64,000 bases of DNA. It comes from Lentinula raphanica (Eukaryota > Basidiomycota > Agaricomycetes > Agaricales > Omphalotaceae). The translations under genes were made by a program, and so were the position numbers. Positions 56,431 to 64,000 of this stretch are shown piece by piece. Within the stretch, counting starts at the first letter, position 1. Each line of letters opens with the position of its first letter. The notes beneath the pieces were generated by a model. The model was not told the DNA's origin and did no database searches. It saw nothing but the letters and a program-made list of their open reading frames with translations. The DNA is taken from the NCBI GenBank assembly GCA_027919835.1, contig JANVFP010000009.1:1116001-1180000 (forward strand), written 5' to 3'.

Positions 56431-58640
56431 ATGTCCACTTCATTGCAGAGGCTTGCGATAGCGGTGGCTCTCTTCGCTGTTGCCTATACAACCTTCTTGA
56501 TACAACGACGACGTCCAAACAAAACTTTGCTCCATCCTCCCGGTCCACTCACTGGTGAGATGCCAACTGAGAATTCCTGGATCAAATTTCAGCAATGGGG
56601 CAAAGAATATGGTACTTCTACTCCTTCACAGCTATCTCTGCTCAGTTACTAACTGATGTCGAAAAGGTGACCTGGTCTACGTGAAAGAAAGAAACATATT
56701 GATCTTGAACACCACTCGAGTTGCTAATGACCTCTTGGACAAACGTGCCAGTAATTACTCAGATCGACAAATAACACCTTTGATGGAATTGTAAGTGCTC
56801 GTCCTCTTTTTTTAAAAAAGACAAGTTTCTGAGCACCTATGTACACAGAAGCGGAATTCATTATCTGTTCTCAGTCGCGGTTTGTCTTTTTGATTTCGTG
56901 GGTCACTCGAATGCTAAGTAATATATTCGTGAAGAAATACTCCAATGAATGGCGTCGAGACAGAAAGCTGTTTTTACAGAATTTCCGTCAAGCTACTATC
57001 GACCGTTTCTATCCATATCAATACGATAAAGTCCAACACTTTCTCCGCCAACTCGTCAATTACCCGCATGAATTCATGAAACATACTATGGAGTGAGTGA
57101 TCAGTTCCTCTCACTTCATCCAGTACTCACAACTGTCTGTCTATGACATTTTTGTGATCAGACTTTCACAATCGCTCGTATTCTCCTCTCTCTATGGGCT
57201 TGATGTTCATGCCGATGATCCTTTCTTGAATATGGCTGTGGAGGCATTGGAGGGGATTGGAAAGGTTATGACCCCTGGTGCTTTCCCTATGATTGAATGG
57301 TTTCCTTGGTTGCGTTATTTTCCTTCCTGGTTCCCTGGATGTGGGTTCCAGAATTTCGCTGCTCGATGTTTGGTGAATCTTGAGACAATGAACACTGTCC
57401 CATTTAATATGGCAATGGAAAACCAGGTAAGGATGTCTGTCTATCTCTTGTCAGCTCTCATCTCGGGCATATGATAGACTGATTGATACTTGCAGAAAAA
57501 GGGGTTGAAATCCTCATTGGTCACTGAACTAGCAATCCAGCATGAAGGCGATCCTGAACAAATGGAAGCTATCAAGCGAATGGCACTCATCAGTTATTCT
57601 GGTAAGATCCTTATTGGCTTCTACATTGATCGCGTTATCTCAACCATTTAACAGCTGCAGCGGACACGGTATGTCACCCTTAGACCATTCATCATGTAAG
57701 TATCGGTACCAACACAATGCATTTTTAGACAATGTCCTCGATTGGTTCCTTTCTCCTCACCTTGTGCCTCCGTCCCGATATACAGAGAAAAGGACAAGAA
57801 GAAATAGATCGTGTGATTGGTCAAGACCGATTACCCACATTCGAAGACCGTTCATCACTGCCATACGTCGAAGCCATTTATCGGGAAGTAATGCGATTGC
57901 ACCCGCCTCTGCCTAATGGTACGTGACATGAATAGTCTCATCGGATATGTACTCATTGGTTGAGAATGCTCTAGGTGTCTACCATAGTACTTTGCGTGAT
58001 GATTTCTATCGTGGCTATCATATACCCAAAGGTAATGACCGCGTCATCTCGAATACTGTACGTGTAGCTCACGGATGACGACCTACAGGGTGTCTCGTAA
58101 TCCCCAATATATGGTTCGTCAACGTTTCCTAAGATCCCGATTACCTCTGGATAGAGATTGATGGTTTGCCAGGGCCATGAACAGAGACGAAGAGATTTAC
58201 TCAAACCCGGACGAGTTCATACCTGAACGTCACCTCGAACGCCCCGGTGGGCCTTTTACGAACATCAACGACATCACCGCCTTTGGATTCGGTCGACGGT
58301 ATGTGAATGATTATTCTATTTCACATTCTGACCTGATTCGGATTTCTATATCAGAGTCTGCGCCGGAAGGTACATGGCTGATAACACAGTTTGGCTTGCA
58401 ATTGTTTCTGTTCTGGCCACACTTACGCTGGGCAAGGCGAAAGATGAGAAAGGTGATGTGATTGAAATACCGGGAGAGTATACTACTGGTATGTTCCGGT
58501 GCGTACTTTTGATTCCTGAACCTCTCGAGCTATGGGCTCCGCTCATTGGTTTCTCTAGTCATCCTAAACCATATCAATCCTCTATTGCACCGCGTAGCAA
58601 GAACGCAAAAGATCTCATATTTTCCACGACATTTGTATGA
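56431..58640 (+). CDS. Cytochrome P450 (microsomal type), multi-exon
   Basis: Starts MSTSLQRLAIAVALFAVAYT, an N-terminal membrane anchor, followed by the Pro-rich hinge HPPGP. Recognisable parts: YSNEWRRDRKLFLQNFRQ (helix C, W-R-x-x-R), oxygen-binding helix I A-A-A-D-T-T (split by introns at 57.6-57.73 kb), EAIYREVMRLHPPLP (ExxR), NPDEFIPERHLE (PERF-like) and heme loop FGFGRR-VCAGRYMAD with the Cys ligand. Last exon HPKPYQSSIAPRSKNAKDLI. Basidiomycete CYP5144-like by overall look (tentative). Needs a P450 reductase at the ER. Most introns fit, but I could not find an in-phase join around 56.79-56.93 kb that keeps the expected sequence, so a small exon or defect is possible there. Confidence 0.85.
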
Positions 58641-58810
58641 ACGTAATGTTCTCGATGATGATTGTACTGCCAGATGTAATATAGCTGTTCTCTCAATATA
58701 TGCTTCTATCCCTCGGAAATCGCAATGAGCTGCAGGAGAAGTGCTCCTGGGCCGTCTTTCGTGCGAGGCAAAAGGCTCGTCCTCCTTCGAATACTTACAG
58801 GCATAAAAAA

Positions 58811-58898
58811 TTCCGACACGGGGAATCGAACCCCGGGCTATCGCGACATGTCTAACACGTATGAGAGGCGATAATGTTAACCACTACACCATATCGGA
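58811..58898 (-). tRNA. tRNA-Glu (anticodon CTC) with a 16-nt intron
   Basis: On the minus strand: acceptor stem TCCGATA/TGTCGGA (one G-T pair), D-arm GTGT...ACAT, anticodon stem ATCGC/GCGAT with loop CTCTCAC once the intron is removed (anticodon CTC, U33 present), T-arm CGGGG-TTCGATT-CCCCG, discriminator A. The intron lies after base 37 (58846-58861). Mature length 72 nt. The A and B boxes (TGGTGTAGTGG; GGTTCGATTCC) are internal Pol III promoters. Confidence 0.93.
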
Positions 58899-59018
58899 TA
58901 TATCTACACCTTCACGCTCATCGAATATCAAGCTGCCAAAGACAACTCACCAATAATCAATATCTATCGTCCTGGACCTCACTTCGCCATCAACATTCTC
59001 TCTCTGATACTGGTCTGA

Positions 59019-61206
<2,188 letters not shown>

Positions 61207-61523
61207 CCGGCTGGGTTCGTGATGAGATCTACAAAAATTTTGCTGTGCATGTGGATCTATGGGAATATAGCATGAATAGAGCACGACACACCACAAATAC
61301 TTATCATTTACATGAACAAAGCTCATCTCTTCCTATCTTTCCTGTTGTGTGACCGACCTCTATTCCAGTGGATAACGAAGGGTATTTGCCATTCGATCAG
61401 TTCATGTTCAAATGGAGTGATACATAGCACTGGTCAGACACTGGATAGCCGTTCCTTGGTTTAATCCAAATAAAATGATATAAGTATGGAACAGTACGAA
61501 CAAGATACACTCTATCAATAAGA

Positions 61524-63105
61524 TCAACTTTTGACATGGACCGTCGACAACTTGTCCAGGTGAAGCCCCAGTATCTCATTCGCTGCTCGGACACGGCCTG
61601 TGTACTGCGTACGACACCTCTCTGCCAAACCCTCAGCTTTCGACCTGAAACTTTCCGCCTCCGCATTGGAACCTGCGACTCGTGACAAAGCTTCTCCAAA
61701 TTCTGAAGCTTCAGCATGCGGGGCGCTTCGATGACTTCCCCATAACCCAATACCGAGCCACTCGACTCGTGTTGCATAGTCATATGTGTCGTACCATACC
61801 GGGAGAACGACTTGAGGAACACCGGCTCTACGAAACATAACATGTATTGGTATCTTCGGGCGCATTTTGGGAGAAGACAAAGACTCACGAAACGGCTTCG
61901 AAAAAAGAGTTTGCACCTCCATGATGTACGGAACATATCACTTTGTTGTGCTGGAGGATAGCGAAAGGCTCCGTTTGGAACCAATGCATCACCCGCACTC
62001 GTTCCTGGATATCAGCGTCACGTTCGATACATTCATCTAGAACTTCCTGAACGTCGCCTTCGGGACGAAGCTTCCATAATATTTGGATTTTGGGATGACT
62101 CCGTAGCAGTGGCCGAAATCCACCTGCGATCTGTTTGATGGCAGAAGAATCGAAGGTGACATGCGACCCCAGATTGACTACGACAGTAGGTGCTTGATCC
62201 AACCAGGCCGCAAGTTCAGGATCGGCTGTCTGAATGGGGGCTGTAGGCATGACAAGAGGTCCACAGAGCGTGATGTTGTCGGGTACTACGACGGGAAAAT
62301 CAAGGTCTGGAGTAGATGGACAGAGGTAGTGTATCTCTGGGTCGACAAGAATAGGTGGATTAATTTCGTCGTAGATTTTACGCATTTTGTCAGCTTTTCG
62401 AACAGTTGGGGACAGTCTGATACCCGTTATCAACATGCAGTTGATGAACATGTTGGGTATGAGCTTTGACCAGGGCAGCGGGTAGGCATATCCGGAAGAC
62501 AATCTGTTGGAATGATGTATAACAGGACACTCGTCAATGGAGGAGCTATTACAGTGGAGTCAAAGCATAACATACGCAGGATATTTCCACAGGCCGTTGG
62601 CCCATGGCTGTCGGAAGCCAACAATGTCTTTCGAGGAGTTCGGTGTGATCACGAAGAACTTCAGACCAAGCTTCTTGCATACATCTTGACCGGCTCGGTG
62701 GAACCATTCTGCTACGACAACCTGGGGGTCGAACTGATGAATGATATTTTCGATCGCTGTGAGCTGCTCCATATATTCGGACTCTGTCCAAGGAAGCAGC
62801 ATGCTTGGTGCATAGCGAAAGCTATGTAAAGCCTGCCTGACGCCAGGCCCGTGGGGCGTATCGAGCCTAGTCATTCCAACTGCTTCAATATGTCCGCGAC
62901 CAGGGAGTGAATGAAATGAGATGTCGGAGAAATGACCCTCATCTCGTAGCTGCTGCTGCAACTGTACAACACGTTTCTCGAGGGGAGCGAATGAGGCGAT
63001 AGCGACCCTGACACCAGGTCGTGTAGCAAGCTCGTACGCGAGAGCAAGTACAACGTTCGCCTGTCCATATTCGCAGTTTGTGGTAAGCAAGATGCGGTAC
63101 GACAT
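61524..63105 (-). CDS. UDP-glycosyltransferase (family GT1), three exons
   Basis: Exons 63105-62576, 62503-61889 and 61827-61524 join in phase (introns gtatgt...caacag and gtgagt...cgtag) to 482 aa, the usual GT1 length. The N-terminal Rossmann half begins [18 protein letters not shown]; the C-terminal half contains [11 protein letters not shown], the likely sugar-donor loop [20 protein letters not shown] and [11 protein letters not shown]. It would transfer a sugar from a UDP-sugar to a small lipophilic acceptor; the acceptor cannot be told. No transmembrane tail seen, so probably cytosolic, as in other fungi. Confidence 0.9.
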
Positions 63106-63159
63106 GAAGAAAGAAGACTAGACGCAAGTATGAGGAAGGGAAAGGAACAGCGAGCCAAA

Positions 63160-64000
63160 AGAAACTGTATCTCACTTTAAGTATATTTCGTAGGCGCACA
63201 GCAGCGCGAACCGCAAGAAGTCCTTGAGTCACAACTCCCATTGCAGGGTCCATCCAGCTCAGTTGACCTCCATTCCGAGATACGCGGCGTTGACCATTAT
63301 ATTTGAGCGGGCGTCAAGTACGCATCAGGATCCCCTCCTAAGTCACTTGTAGGTGATTTGCATAGAACAGAACCTATATATGTCGGAAACCTTATATCCA
63401 ATTAGACATCGGGCGTCGAGAAGTAGGCACAAGCCTGGATGCATATACTACCCGACACAGTACACTTGAGATCGGAACACTTCAGACATAAAGTGTGAAG
63501 TGCGTGACCGTCGCCAGCGAGCATCTCTCAATGGATTCAGAACGTTTCGTCACGAAAGCGATGTGGATTCAAAAGTTCCAACGATAGACTGTGGGGATAT
63601 AGTGTTGCCCTTGAAACGACGGTCTGTGCTGCTAATGGAAGTTTCCAGGTGCCTGCATGAGATGTATTCAGTCCCATGCCGTTCACAAGGAACAACGAGA
63701 TGTGTTGCAAGGGATGTGTTCAAAACTCGGGTATGCGAATGCGACCAACAGAGCCTTGACCCGAGATGTCCTATAGACTGGTAGACTAGTTCGCAACGAA
63801 TCAACTGTTATAAGGACGGGTATCAGGGATCGAGATGTATAGCCGCGACTCGCCATAACAAATCTCCGAAGGTGACCTTGATCCAGTAGTTGACTGCATC
63901 AAGCGTTTGACCTCAAGATTTTGGCAATTGAGCAGTTCTGATATAGCAAGTATAGGATAGCTTTTGGCATCAGCGAGCGGTCGAGGTAGAAGGCAGTCAT
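63160..64000. other. No gene seen
   Basis: Upstream region of the glycosyltransferase and unassigned sequence. The longest frame (63500-63784, 94 codons) has no recognisable features. Confidence 0.35.

Overview
The window is nuclear DNA of a filamentous basidiomycete, most likely a mushroom-forming Agaricomycete. The evidence is: about 50-bp GT-AG introns that cut most genes into 3 to 8 exons with consistent reading phase; a KDZ-type DNA transposon carrying CxC5/CxC6 cysteine clusters; a DIRS/Ngaro-type tyrosine-recombinase retrotransposon; a Ty1/copia element; a P450 and a UDP-glycosyltransferase; and conserved fungal genes (DBP3, a short oxysterol-binding protein, mitochondrial glutamyl-tRNA synthetase). 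All introns were placed by eye from splice signals, phase and homology.

Layout. 0-8.3 kb is gene-poor: a degenerate ~960-bp tandem duplication, one serine-rich ORF (2430-3437) and a decayed gene copy near 7.7-8.2 kb. 8.5-16.0 kb holds four copies of a conserved, hairpin-rich unit with compensatory base changes (three more lie at 30.6-32.1 kb). The array is split by a very young copia element (9609-14684, 306-bp LTRs with one difference, 5-bp target duplication). 16.0-22.75 kb is a DIRS/Ngaro-like element on the minus strand with split terminal repeats and spliceosomal introns. Its 3' end sits in a broken copy of the gene intact at 32.4-33.6 kb. 22.75-27.86 kb is a KDZ transposon with terminal inverted repeats, a five-exon transposase and a convergent cysteine-rich partner gene. 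Its left end lies directly against the gag start codon of the DIRS element. 28-30.4 kb and 35.2-38 kb are two copies of a segmental duplication, each with a three-exon gene for a 55-57 residue protein.

38-64 kb is gene-dense. DBP3 and an NAD(P)-dependent reductase are divergent neighbours. They are followed by two related secreted proteins and an oxysterol-binding protein. Remnants of the oxysterol-binding gene and of the DBP3 5' end between the secreted-protein genes show that the block arose by tandem duplication, after which the copies lost different genes. Next come three related secreted kinase-like genes (one degenerate), a P450, an intron-containing tRNA-Glu lying head to head with mitochondrial glutamyl-tRNA synthetase, and a UDP-glycosyltransferase.

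Functionally the right half combines housekeeping genes (ribosome assembly, sterol/lipid transfer, mitochondrial aminoacylation) with lineage-specific secreted and detoxification-type genes. The left half is shaped by duplication and mobile elements.
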